Assembly: GCA_027578815.1 (NCBI GenBank)
Contig: JANBTH010000155.1
Location: forward strand, 1 to 30,056
Length of the DNA: 30,056 bases
From: Coemansia sp. RSA 1804
Taxonomy: Eukaryota; Kickxellomycota; Kickxellomycetes; Kickxellales; Kickxellaceae
Direction of reading: 5' to 3'
In this document: in pieces, positions 19,830 to 27,333 of the stretch
Layout of the letters: the number at the start of each line of letters is the position of its first letter
How positions within the stretch are numbered: the first letter of the stretch is position 1
Notes under the pieces: generated by a model
The model's database searches: none
What the model saw: only the letters and a program-made list of their open reading frames with translations
What the model was told of the DNA's origin: nothing
Position numbers and translations under genes: made by a program

Positions 19830-20442
19830 GAGAAAGCTTGTCTTGTGTCTTGCTTGTCCAGTGCGCTCAGGAAGGGTGCTTTATCTTTTGTTTATTTTTA
19901 TTATTTTGTTCTAACACGCTTCTTATATATATATTTTCTGGCGGTTAGGATTTATTGTATTTGGGTTACTGAGGATGTTTGCACGTGAGGACAAACGCAG
20001 TAAGATTTTTTCATTCTCCCCTGTCCAATGGCTGTTGGCCAGCAACAAGATCCAGCATAGAGATGAAAATATGTAACGCATACAGCCATTTTGGCTGTCT
20101 TTTCTTCTTTTGCAATTGGGAGAAAGAAAGCGGTCTGTTGTTGTTGACAGAAACATTCTTTCCTGTTTCTTTTTCTCTATCTCCCTACCCGTCTTTATTA
20201 TCTTACAGCATATTTTCTTTCTTTTCGCTTTACTATTTTGAATCGCCTTGTCAGCAAGTCTTTTTTTGCAATCTCATCCTGCGTGACTTGTGCTGATTAG
20301 CGGGCTCTAGCTGTTTTTTTTGTTGTTGGCGGCTGTGGTATCTGATTTTTTCTGCCACATACTCATCCCGCAATCTTTTCTCATCTTATTGCTGTTTGTT
20401 GTTTTTTTTCTTTAAACGAGTGCCAAAGGTAATTCATCAAGA
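19830..20442. other. Intergenic region SCS7 to SEC61
   Basis: 613 bp holding the SCS7 3' end and the SEC61 promoter. CACGTG is at 19982-19987 and CCAAT at 20025-20029, followed by long T-rich tracts up to the SEC61 ATG. No extra ORF with family resemblance. Confidence 0.6.
19982..20029 (+). promoter_or_regulatory. E-box CACGTG plus CCAAT upstream of SEC61
   Basis: CACGTG (19982-19987) with CCAAT 37 bp downstream (20025-20029). The order is the same as before UBC6. ACGTG cores are known targets of UPR bZIP factors, but the match is short. Confidence 0.3.
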
Positions 20443-21870
20443 ATGGGCTTTCGTCTTCTGACGCTAATCAGGCCGTTCATGGGGGTCATCCCCGAGGTAG
20501 CGTCGCCCGACCGCAAGGTAGCGTTCAACCAAAAGGTGCTGTGGACAGTGATCACGCTGCTTATTTTCCTGGTTCTGTCACAGGTGCCGCTGTACGGTAT
20601 CATGTCGTCTGACTCTTCCGATCCGTTGTACTGGATGCGAGTGATCCTTGCGTCGAATCGCGGAACACTGATGGAGTTTGGTATTACGCCCATTATCACC
20701 TCTGGAATGATCATGCAGCTGCTTGCCGGAGTGCAGATAATCTCTGTGGACCAGTCGCTGCGTGAGGATAATGCGTTGTTCTCGGGGGCGCAGAAGCTGT
20801 TTGCGATGCTGATTACGTTTGGGTCGGCGACTGTTGCGGTTATGACGGGCCAGTACGGAGACCCAAAGAGCCTTGGGGCCGGAATCTGTCTGCTTCTGAT
20901 TATCCAGCTGTTTGTTGCGGGTGTTATTGTGATTCTTCTGGACGAGATGCTGCAGAAGGGGTATGGACTCGGATCAGGGATCAATCTGTTTATCGCTACC
21001 AATATCTGCGAGGACATTGTGTGGAAGTCTCTTTCGCCACTGACTGTCAACAGCGGCAAGGGCCCCGAGTTCGAGGGCGCCATCATTGCGGTGTTCCATC
21101 TGCTGTTTGCGCGGTCGAACAAGTTCAAAGCCATTTTCGAGGCCCTGACACGGTCGAATCTGCCTAACCTTACCAACCTTGCGGCCACAGTCCTGGTGTT
21201 TGCAGTTGTAATCTACCTCCAGGGATTCCGCGTGGAGATTCCAGTCAAGTCGGCAAGGTCGCGCGGACACCGCGCATCGTTCCCGATCAAGCTGTTCTAC
21301 ACATCCAACATGCCCATCATGCTGCAGTCGGCACTTGCGTCCAACGTGTTCATGATCTCGCAGCTCCTGTACCGGCGGTTCCCTGACAACCTGCTGGTCA
21401 AGCTTATCGGCGTGTGGGAACCGTACAAGGGGTCGTCGCAGTTCTTCCCAACGTCCGGATTGGCCTACTACATGACCCCGCCGCGCCAGTTCATCAGCAC
21501 GCTGAAGGATCCGATCCACTTTGTTCTGTACGTCGGGTACATGCTGGCTGCCTGTGCGCTGCTGTCGCGCGCATGGCTTGACATCAGTGCGTCGGGACCC
21601 CGTGAGGTTGCCCGCCAGCTGCGTGACCAGCAGATTGTCATTGTCGGACACCGTGAGGGCTCGATGTACAAGGAGCTGAAGCGCATTATCCCCACCGCTG
21701 CCACGGTTGGCGGAGTGATCATTGGTATTCTTTCGATCTCGGCGGATCTTCTCGGCGCGATTGGATCCGGGACGGGTATCCTTCTGGCTGTGACGATTAT
21801 CTACAACTACTTTGAAGCGTTTGCAAACGAGCGGGCCGAGCAGGGCGGACTAGGCGTGGCTGGCATGTGA
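20443..21870 (+). CDS. SEC61: Protein translocon subunit Sec61 alpha
   Basis: 475 residues in one exon, close to the usual 475-480. It forms the ER channel through which secretory and membrane proteins pass, with Sec61 beta and gamma as partners. The N-terminus MGFRLLTLIRPFMGVIPEVASPDRKVAFNQKVLWT is the conserved cytosolic helix leading into TM1. It is followed by the plug region PLYGIMSSDSSDPLYWMRVILASNRGTLMEFGI, TM2 with PIITSGMIMQLLAG, the loop GYGLGSGINLFIATNICE, the ribosome-binding loop VEIPVKSARSRGHRASFPIKLFYTSNMPIMLQSAL, and the loop QLRDQQIVIVGHREGSMYKELKRIIPTAA. Ten membrane segments can be laid out. It is a well conserved, certainly functional copy; codon use is strongly biased toward G/C-ending codons, as expected for high expression. 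Confidence 0.98.
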   Translation: MGFRLLTLIRPFMGVIPEVASPDRKVAFNQKVLWTVITLLIFLVLSQVPLYGIMSSDSSDPLYWMRVILASNRGTLMEFGITPIITSGMIMQLLAGVQIISVDQSLREDNALFSGAQKLFAMLITFGSATVAVMTGQYGDPKSLGAGICLLLIIQLFVAGVIVILLDEMLQKGYGLGSGINLFIATNICEDIVWKSLSPLTVNSGKGPEFEGAIIAVFHLLFARSNKFKAIFEALTRSNLPNLTNLAATVLVFAVVIYLQGFRVEIPVKSARSRGHRASFPIKLFYTSNMPIMLQSALASNVFMISQLLYRRFPDNLLVKLIGVWEPYKGSSQFFPTSGLAYYMTPPRQFISTLKDPIHFVLYVGYMLAACALLSRAWLDISASGPREVARQLRDQQIVIVGHREGSMYKELKRIIPTAATVGGVIIGILSISADLLGAIGSGTGILLAVTIIYNYFEAFANERAEQGGLGVAGM

Positions 21871-21965
21871 TCAGTTTGGTTCTGGAGCTGGAGCGAGTTT
21901 TTTTCCTTTTCGGCTGAAGGCGCCGCTCATTTATCCACTATTTCTTTCTACATTTGGAGGATTAT

Positions 21966-21971
21966 AATAAA
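21966..21971 (+). terminator. Poly(A) signal AATAAA after SEC61
   Basis: A canonical AATAAA about 95 nt past the SEC61 stop, followed by T-rich sequence. It lies 120 bp from the convergent DinB-like gene end. Confidence 0.5.
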
Positions 21972-22090
21972 GTCTGCTCTTTACTCTTTTCCTCTAATAG
22001 CTATATTTCAAGTGTTTTGTGGTGTCTTTGAAAATAGTGGATGTGGAAAAAAGGATGCTGTGAGAAATTGTGCTTCTATTGTTGCTAATA

Positions 22091-22714
22091 CTATTTACTG
22101 TCAGTGCTTTGCTTTGCTTTGAGCGTCGACGGAGCGTAAGCGAACTCGGCGGGGGGTTGCAGTCCGAACTCATGCATCAGACAGGCGATAATGGCGTTAT
22201 GGTGGATCATATGGTGGGTGCAGAACCAGAGTTCTCTGGCCCAAGACGACACGAAAGCAGCAGTGTCGTTGCCAGGCATGGTGTCTTCAATGAAGACGCG
22301 GGAATCAGCGGCAACCAGCAGCTCCCCCTGCTGCTGCTGGTGCTGCTGGATCAGTTGTTGTTGTTGTTGTTGTTGTTGTTTCTTCTGGCGAATCATCTCA
22401 ACCACGCGCATGATGGCCGCCTGTCCCCCGCCCACGGACGACTCCGTATCCGTACTGCGTTCCCGCTTCATGTAGCTGGCGCACTGGTCGGGCCGCTCGA
22501 CGGCCAGGAGGATCAGGAAGTGATCGAGGATATGGCGCACGTGCTTCCCAATCGTGCTGCCTGCCAGGGCGCCCGATACCCGTGTGTATACGGGCGGGTC
22601 GGCGGCTTCTGCTGCTGCTGCTGCCGCTGGGAGGTGCGCGAGCACGCTGTGCAGATGCAGGAGGTACGATTCTGCGGCTTCAAGCAGGTCTGCGGGCGAC
22701 GCCAGGTGGTCCAT
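22091..22714 (-). CDS. DinB-like domain protein
   Basis: 207 residues. The first ATG of the frame is at 22714 (MDHLASPADLLEAAESYL) and has a good context (acaATGg). The four-helix DinB/YfiT-like pattern is visible: LLEAAESYLLHLHSVLAHL, then STIGKHVRHILDHFLILLAV, then a His-rich helix RELWFCTHHMIHHNAIIACLMHEFGLQPPAEFAYAPSTLKAK. The His in GKHVRH and HHMIHH fit the metal-binding triad of the superfamily. The C-terminal PPAEFAYAPSTL segment closely resembles bacterial DinB-family proteins as I know them. A Gln run (KKQQQQQQQQLIQQHQQQQ) interrupts the middle of the domain. The biochemical role is unknown; relatives include thiol-dependent metalloenzymes. It faces the small helical gene at 23378 and converges on SEC61. 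Confidence 0.75.
   Translation of the reverse strand: MDHLASPADLLEAAESYLLHLHSVLAHLPAAAAAAEAADPPVYTRVSGALAGSTIGKHVRHILDHFLILLAVERPDQCASYMKRERSTDTESSVGGGQAAIMRVVEMIRQKKQQQQQQQQLIQQHQQQQGELLVAADSRVFIEDTMPGNDTAAFVSSWARELWFCTHHMIHHNAIIACLMHEFGLQPPAEFAYAPSTLKAKQSTDSK
22318..22385. repeat. CAG/CTG-type microsatellite (poly-Gln) in DinB-like gene
   Basis: ctgctgctg and ttgttgttg triplet runs encode the Gln tract in the DinB-like protein on the - strand. This is expected to be unstable in length. Confidence 0.75.
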
Positions 22715-23377
22715 TGTAATATATGGGATGGTTTCTTTATCTCGTATGTGAAGCCGAAAAAGAGCGCAGAGATAAAAGTGCAATGTAAGGAAATAGAAAT
22801 GGAAGTATTTGATACTGGAAAAGAAAGAGGAAAAGAAAAGAAGTATGGATGTCTGAGCAGAATGGAAAAATGGATTCTTGTTCTAGCTTCTTTTGGTCCT
22901 TTCTTCTTTTCGTAAAGTGGGAGGAAGAGGGTGGTGTCTCGTGAGATTCAGGGGGAGGGGGGGGGACTTTCAATTTCATCATATTCTTTTTATCCTGTTG
23001 CTTTGACGGCTTTTTACTCGGCGATGAGGAGATGTGGAGAAGGGGAAATTTTTTGGTAAGGTTGCTTGTCAGGGGGGGGTTTCTGCGAAAAGGTGCTGGT
23101 TACTGCAGATCGCTCAAGATCCCAGAGTTCAGTGGAAAGAACAACAGCCCAAGAAGAAGAAGAAGAAAAAGTTACTGCTGCTGTGAGCATGCAGGTAGCG
23201 TACAACTAAAAAAAGGAAGAGGGAAGCAATAGCAAAGGCAGTGCCTGTTTTTCTTCCCACTCGTCTTAATTTATTTTATTTTATTTCTTTGGAAGATTTG
23301 GGAGGTTTCCACAGTCATTGCCATTACCAGCGTACTTGTCCCTTTCGCTTGAGAAGACAGGAGAGAAGGGCGAAGAA
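22715..23377. other. Divergent intergenic region, DinB-like / helical gene
   Basis: 663 bp between divergent genes. It is purine-rich on the + strand (many GAA/AAGA runs, 22795-22865 and 23150-23170) and has two long G runs at 22951-22965 and 23072-23079. Open frames here on either strand are low-complexity and have no support as genes. Confidence 0.55.
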
Positions 23378-23719
23378 ATGAGCAGCCTGAGCCAAAGAAC
23401 AACAGCAGCAACAGCCACAGCCACCACCACAGTGGAGGAGTCGCAGGCGGACATACGGGAGCACGCGCAGAGCATCGTAGGAGAACTGGGCCACCTTGTG
23501 CACGAGGCGTCGGGCGGCAGCGAGATCCGCGACATGGTGATGCGCGCAGCCAAGCAGACGGCGGCGCTCGACGCGTGTGTCCGCGACACGCAGCAGACGC
23601 TGGCGGCGGCGCAGACCACGGTTGCGCGGCTGGCCGACAAGGTGGAGGCTACCAATGAGCAGTGGCGCGGGCTGGCCAAGGTCATCGACGTTGTTCGGGT
23701 GTCCAGCGCCGACCTCTGA
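23378..23719 (+). CDS. Small helical protein, possible BORC subunit 7-like
   Basis: 113 residues from the ATG at 23378; the frame upstream has no ATG. After a Thr/Ala-rich disordered lead (1-25) the rest is helical and heptad-like: ADIREHAQSIVGELGHLVHE, GSEIRDMVMRAAKQTAALD, then a long coiled coil to DKVEATNEQWRGLAKVIDVV. The pattern LxxLVxxAxxGSxxxxxMxxAA followed by about 40 helical residues resembles BORCS7, a BORC complex subunit that positions lysosomes. The match is weak and by eye. Other small coiled-coil subunits (BLOC-1, kinetochore or vesicle-tether proteins) remain possible. TAH18 follows 214 bp downstream on the same strand. The coding call is fairly firm because the codons are strongly G/C-ending like its neighbours. 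Confidence 0.6.
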   Translation: MSSLSQRTTAATATATTTVEESQADIREHAQSIVGELGHLVHEASGGSEIRDMVMRAAKQTAALDACVRDTQQTLAAAQTTVARLADKVEATNEQWRGLAKVIDVVRVSSADL

Positions 23720-23933
23720 GTGAGGAGGGAGGAGGTCTAAATGCTTATTCCGTATTTCGTTTGGGAGGGGAAGGCCGAAACTCTTTCTCTTTCTCTTATC
23801 ACTTTCTCACCCCCAACTTTTTGTTGCCTCTTTTTTTCCTATTCTGACTCACCTTCTCCGTGTTTATATTGGAAATTGCGCGCAGCCCAATGCGATTCAA
23901 AAAGCCAAGGTAGCCGCATTCAACTTAAAAAAG

Positions 23934-25676
23934 ATGGATTCCCCGAGCGAGCGGAAGCTGGTGGTCCTGTACGGATCGCAAACAGGGTATGCAGAAGACG
24001 CCGCGCGGCGCATAGGGCACGAGGCGTGGCGTCGGCACTACGCAGTGCAGGTTGCAGCGATGGACCATGTGGAGCGGTCGCTGGTGTTCGAGGCGGAGGC
24101 GGCAGCCATAGTGTTTGTGTGCTCGACGACGGGGCAGGGCGACCCGCCGGACAATATGCGCAGGTTCTGGCGGTTCCTTCTGCGCAAGACGATCCCGCAC
24201 GACGCGCTGCGCGGGAAGCGGGTGGCGGTGTTCGGGTTGGGCGACTCCAGCTACAGCGGATTCAACTTTGCAGCCAAGCGCCTGTTCCGCCGTCTGGTGC
24301 AGCTGGGCGCCGAGCCGCTGGTCCCGCGCGGCGATGGCGATGACCAGCATTACCTGGGCGTTGACGGCGCGCTTGATCCGTGGCTCCAGGACCTGTGGAC
24401 GGAGCTGGGGCGCTTGCACCCGCTGCCCCGGCCTATTGTGCCCGAGTCCGTGGTGCCGCCGCCGTCGGCCGACGTGGCGCTCGACGGCTACATCGAAATG
24501 CACGGGCTCGGCGCGCCGCCGGAGCCGCCGCTCACGGTGGCCGCCACGCTGACGGAGAGCGAGCGCATCACGGCGCAGGACCATTTCCAGGACGTGCGGC
24601 GGCTGCGGTTTGAGGCGGACGACGCCGTCGAGTGGATTCCAGGCGACTGCGCCGTGCTGCGGCCGTGCAACCAGGCGCGCGACGTTGACGCATTCCTGGC
24701 GGCGGCCGGGTGGACGGCGCTGGCCGACCGGCGGCTGCGCATCAGCGGCGAGACGGTGGCAGCGTGGGTGCCGCGCACAACGACGCTGCGGTGGCTGGGC
24801 ACATACTACTTTGACATCGGCGGCGTGCCGCGACGGTCGTTCTTCGAGATGCTGCGGCACTTTGCGCGGACGGCGGCCGAGCGCGAGCGGCTGTGCGAGT
24901 TCGCGTCGACTGCCGGGCAGGACGATCTGCTTGCCTACTGCATGCGGCCACGTCGCACCTTCACCGAGACGCTGCGCGACTTCCGGCACACGGCGCCGCT
25001 GCCGCTGGAGTACGCCTTCGATCTGGTGCCGCCCGTCGCCGAGCGGTCGTTCTCGATCTCGTCGGCGCGCGGAGCCGTCGATCTGACGGTTGCTGTGGTG
25101 GCGTACAAAACCGTGATGCGCGACGCGCGACGCGGCGTGTGCTCCACCTGGCTTGCGCAGCTGAAGCCCGGCGAGCGCGTCCGCATGCGGTTTGCGCGCG
25201 GCACCATGCGTCCGCCGCCCGATCCGCTGACGCCGGCCATCATGGTGGGTCCCGGCACCGGAATCGCCGCCTTCATGGCCTTCATGCACCAGCGCTGCGC
25301 GCTTGCCCAGTCGCCCAACTATCTGTTCTTCGGGTGTCGAAGCGAGCACAAGGACTTTTACTACCGCTCAGCGCTCGAGCGGTGGCGCGCCGCCGGCAGC
25401 TTGCACCTGTTCTGCGCCTTCTCCCGCGACGACCCAGAGAAGAAGGCGTATGTGCAGCACAGGATCAGAGAGCAGGGCGCGCTGGTGTGGTCGCTGCTGG
25501 ACGGGCGGCGCGCCTGCGTCTACGTGTCGGGCAACGCCAACAAGATGCCGCAGGACGTGCGTGCTGCCTTTGTCGATGTCGTTGCCGCCCACGGCGCCCG
25601 CTCCGCAGACGATGCTGCTGAGTACGTGCGCGCCATGGAGCGCGACGGCCGGTACCAGGAGGAGTGCTGGTACTAG
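23934..25676 (+). CDS. TAH18: NADPH-dependent diflavin oxidoreductase 1
   Basis: 580 residues in one exon. Tah18/NDOR1 passes electrons from NADPH through FAD and FMN to Dre2, starting cytosolic Fe-S cluster assembly. The flavodoxin domain has VLYGSQTGYAEDAA (about 10-23), STTGQGDPPDN (about 64) and FGLGDSSYSGFNFAAKRL (about 100). The FAD domain has RSFSISS (about 370) and a GVCSTWL segment (about 400). The NADPH part has MVGPGTGIAAFMAF (about 437), FFGCRSEHKDFYY and YVSGNANKMPQDV, and the chain ends in CWY, typical of the family. Length matches (yeast 623, human 597). It is not a full P450 reductase because it lacks an N-terminal membrane anchor. GC3 is very high. The 3' end is only 68 bp from the convergent IWR1 stop. 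Confidence 0.95.
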   Translation: MDSPSERKLVVLYGSQTGYAEDAARRIGHEAWRRHYAVQVAAMDHVERSLVFEAEAAAIVFVCSTTGQGDPPDNMRRFWRFLLRKTIPHDALRGKRVAVFGLGDSSYSGFNFAAKRLFRRLVQLGAEPLVPRGDGDDQHYLGVDGALDPWLQDLWTELGRLHPLPRPIVPESVVPPPSADVALDGYIEMHGLGAPPEPPLTVAATLTESERITAQDHFQDVRRLRFEADDAVEWIPGDCAVLRPCNQARDVDAFLAAAGWTALADRRLRISGETVAAWVPRTTTLRWLGTYYFDIGGVPRRSFFEMLRHFARTAAERERLCEFASTAGQDDLLAYCMRPRRTFTETLRDFRHTAPLPLEYAFDLVPPVAERSFSISSARGAVDLTVAVVAYKTVMRDARRGVCSTWLAQLKPGERVRMRFARGTMRPPPDPLTPAIMVGPGTGIAAFMAFMHQRCALAQSPNYLFFGCRSEHKDFYYRSALERWRAAGSLHLFCAFSRDDPEKKAYVQHRIREQGALVWSLLDGRRACVYVSGNANKMPQDVRAAFVDVVAAHGARSADDAAEYVRAMERDGRYQEECWY

Positions 25677-25744
25677 CTGGCTTTATTAGACTGCTTCTTA
25701 ATACGTGTTACACTTTTAACCCCGAACAACCCGCGCCTTTTTCC

Positions 25745-26995
25745 CTACCAGCCCTCATTGGCATAGTCGTCTTCGGCATCGCTGAGGTCGGCGCGCATCC
25801 CGCGGCGCTCGTCCGACAAGTCATAGAACCCGTAGTAACCATCTTCGCTGCCGGAGTCCGGGTCGTCGGGATAGTCGTTGGCGTAGTAGTCCTCTGCGTT
25901 GGAGTCATCGTCCTCGTCAAACCCGTCGTCGCTGCCGGACCCCACGCCGTCCAGCAGCTCATTGATATCGTCCACCCACAGCACCGCCGCCACGCTGCGC
26001 TGTGCCATCGCTGCCGCTGCTGCCACCGGCTGCTTGCTCTGCACGTAGTACAGGTCGTACACGTACTCTGCGGCAGCCTGTGGAGCAAGCGACAGGCGGT
26101 CGCGGACCATGGGCACGAGCTGGCCAACCGCATCGGCATCTTCTGCCGACTCTGATGAGGCCAGCTTTGGCGGCGGCCATGCCATGGCGCCGTGCATCCG
26201 CTGCTGCCGCCGCTCCTTGCACTCAGCCAGCCGCAGCGTCTCGACGTCGTGCTCGGTGATTGCGTCGAACATCTTGATGCGTCGGTGCGCGCCCCGCCGT
26301 ACCTCCGACGCCGCACACACCTGCGGGATCCCGTAGTTCATCAGCGCAGACATCGAGTCCGTTGCTCCCGTCGTCGGGGTCCGCAGCTCGTCGCCCAGAA
26401 GCTGGACCTGTCGCCCGCCAATGACGCACAGCTGTGTGGATCCGCCGCGCGTCCTCCCTCTGCCGCCTGACTCTCCTGTGCCGGTGTCTGCAGTCGACGA
26501 GAACGGCTGCTGTTGTTGATGCTGGTTTTCGCCAGATGAGACCGATGTGTTATTGGCCGTGTCGTCGGTCTCCATCATCATCGCATCACCATCGGCCATT
26601 GTCGTCGCTGATATTGTTGGCGCTGATGCTCTGTGCATCGTCGCCAGCCGCTCCTGTAACGCAGCGCGTTTCTGCGCATTCCCGAAATCAGCCTCCGAGA
26701 TCGTCTCGCCAAGGGAGAAGAGCAGGGGCCCACCATCGCTCTCATCGCCGTCTTCAACATCGCCATTGCTGCGTATGAGGTCTCCTGACACGGCTGATCC
26801 TCCTGTCTGGCGGCCGCCGTCAGCCGCCCCCATTATCCGCCGCGTCTTGGCTACCCGCCGCTGCCGTTGGTTTTGCTGCTGCTGGATCAGCAGCGCTTCC
26901 AGCGGCTCCTGGTCGCGCTTCCGCTTGACGCGCAGCACCGTCAGTGTGTTGCCATCGTCCTTGAGTCCGTGCAAATGTCTGGCAAGCGTGGTCAT
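25745..26995 (-). CDS. IWR1: RNA polymerase II nuclear import factor Iwr1
   Basis: 416 residues from ATG at 26995. Iwr1 (SLC7A6OS family) binds assembled RNA polymerase II in the cytoplasm and carries it into the nucleus with importin alpha. The N-terminus TLTVLRVKRKRDQEPLEALLI is the family's conserved basic stretch, acting as the nuclear signal. The Iwr1 core follows much later: YVYDLYYVQ (about 308-316), WVDDINELL, then an acidic run ending in SNAEDYYANDYPDDPDSG and GYYGFYDLSDE. These are the family's hallmark motifs. The region between (about 60-290) is disordered, with Gln and Gly runs. No intron is needed. It starts back to back with SMP3. Confidence 0.9.
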   Translation of the reverse strand: MTTLARHLHGLKDDGNTLTVLRVKRKRDQEPLEALLIQQQQNQRQRRVAKTRRIMGAADGGRQTGGSAVSGDLIRSNGDVEDGDESDGGPLLFSLGETISEADFGNAQKRAALQERLATMHRASAPTISATTMADGDAMMMETDDTANNTSVSSGENQHQQQQPFSSTADTGTGESGGRGRTRGGSTQLCVIGGRQVQLLGDELRTPTTGATDSMSALMNYGIPQVCAASEVRRGAHRRIKMFDAITEHDVETLRLAECKERRQQRMHGAMAWPPPKLASSESAEDADAVGQLVPMVRDRLSLAPQAAAEYVYDLYYVQSKQPVAAAAAMAQRSVAAVLWVDDINELLDGVGSGSDDGFDEDDDSNAEDYYANDYPDDPDSGSEDGYYGFYDLSDERRGMRADLSDAEDDYANEGW

Positions 26996-27333
26996 TTTGC
27001 AGAAACAGATAGTGTGGTGGAAGCAGATAAAGGTATATAAATAGAAATAATGACTTGATTTGAATTGGACAGAGCGAGGAAGAAGAAGGAGGAGGAGGGG
27101 TGAGATAAAAAAAAGGAAAACTAGAGTTTGGTGGGGAAATGCTATTTACGCGTTTTTTGAGACTGTTTCTTAGCATTCACTTTTTTTTAGTTCGTGTTTG
27201 TATGCTATTCCAACACCTGCCTTTATAGCAATTTATTCAGTCTTTTACTCATTTTTCATCGTATTTCTGTATCTTGCTCAGCAAGCGACTCTTTTTCTCC
27301 CTTTTTTTCTTGCTTCCCCTCTTTATTTTGCGG
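26996..27333. other. Bidirectional promoter IWR1 / SMP3
   Basis: 338 bp between divergent starts. A TATA-like TATATAAATA on the + strand lies at 27034-27043, about 290 bp before the SMP3 ATG. T-rich tracts lie near SMP3 (27280-27325). No other gene. Confidence 0.5.

Noticed and set aside
22070..22915. 281-codon frame opposite the DinB-like gene
   Set aside because: It is antisense to a protein with a recognisable fold and good ATG context, and reads Leu/Cys runs from the triplet repeats.
23925..25349. 474-codon frame antisense to TAH18
   Set aside because: High GC3 in TAH18 removes antisense stops. The product is Arg/His/Ala-rich with no family pattern, while the + strand has all diflavin reductase motifs.
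27274..27333. Longer SMP3 start with 20 extra hydrophobic residues
   Set aside because: It would begin at TTG in a T-rich leader; the ATG at 27334 is the first in frame.
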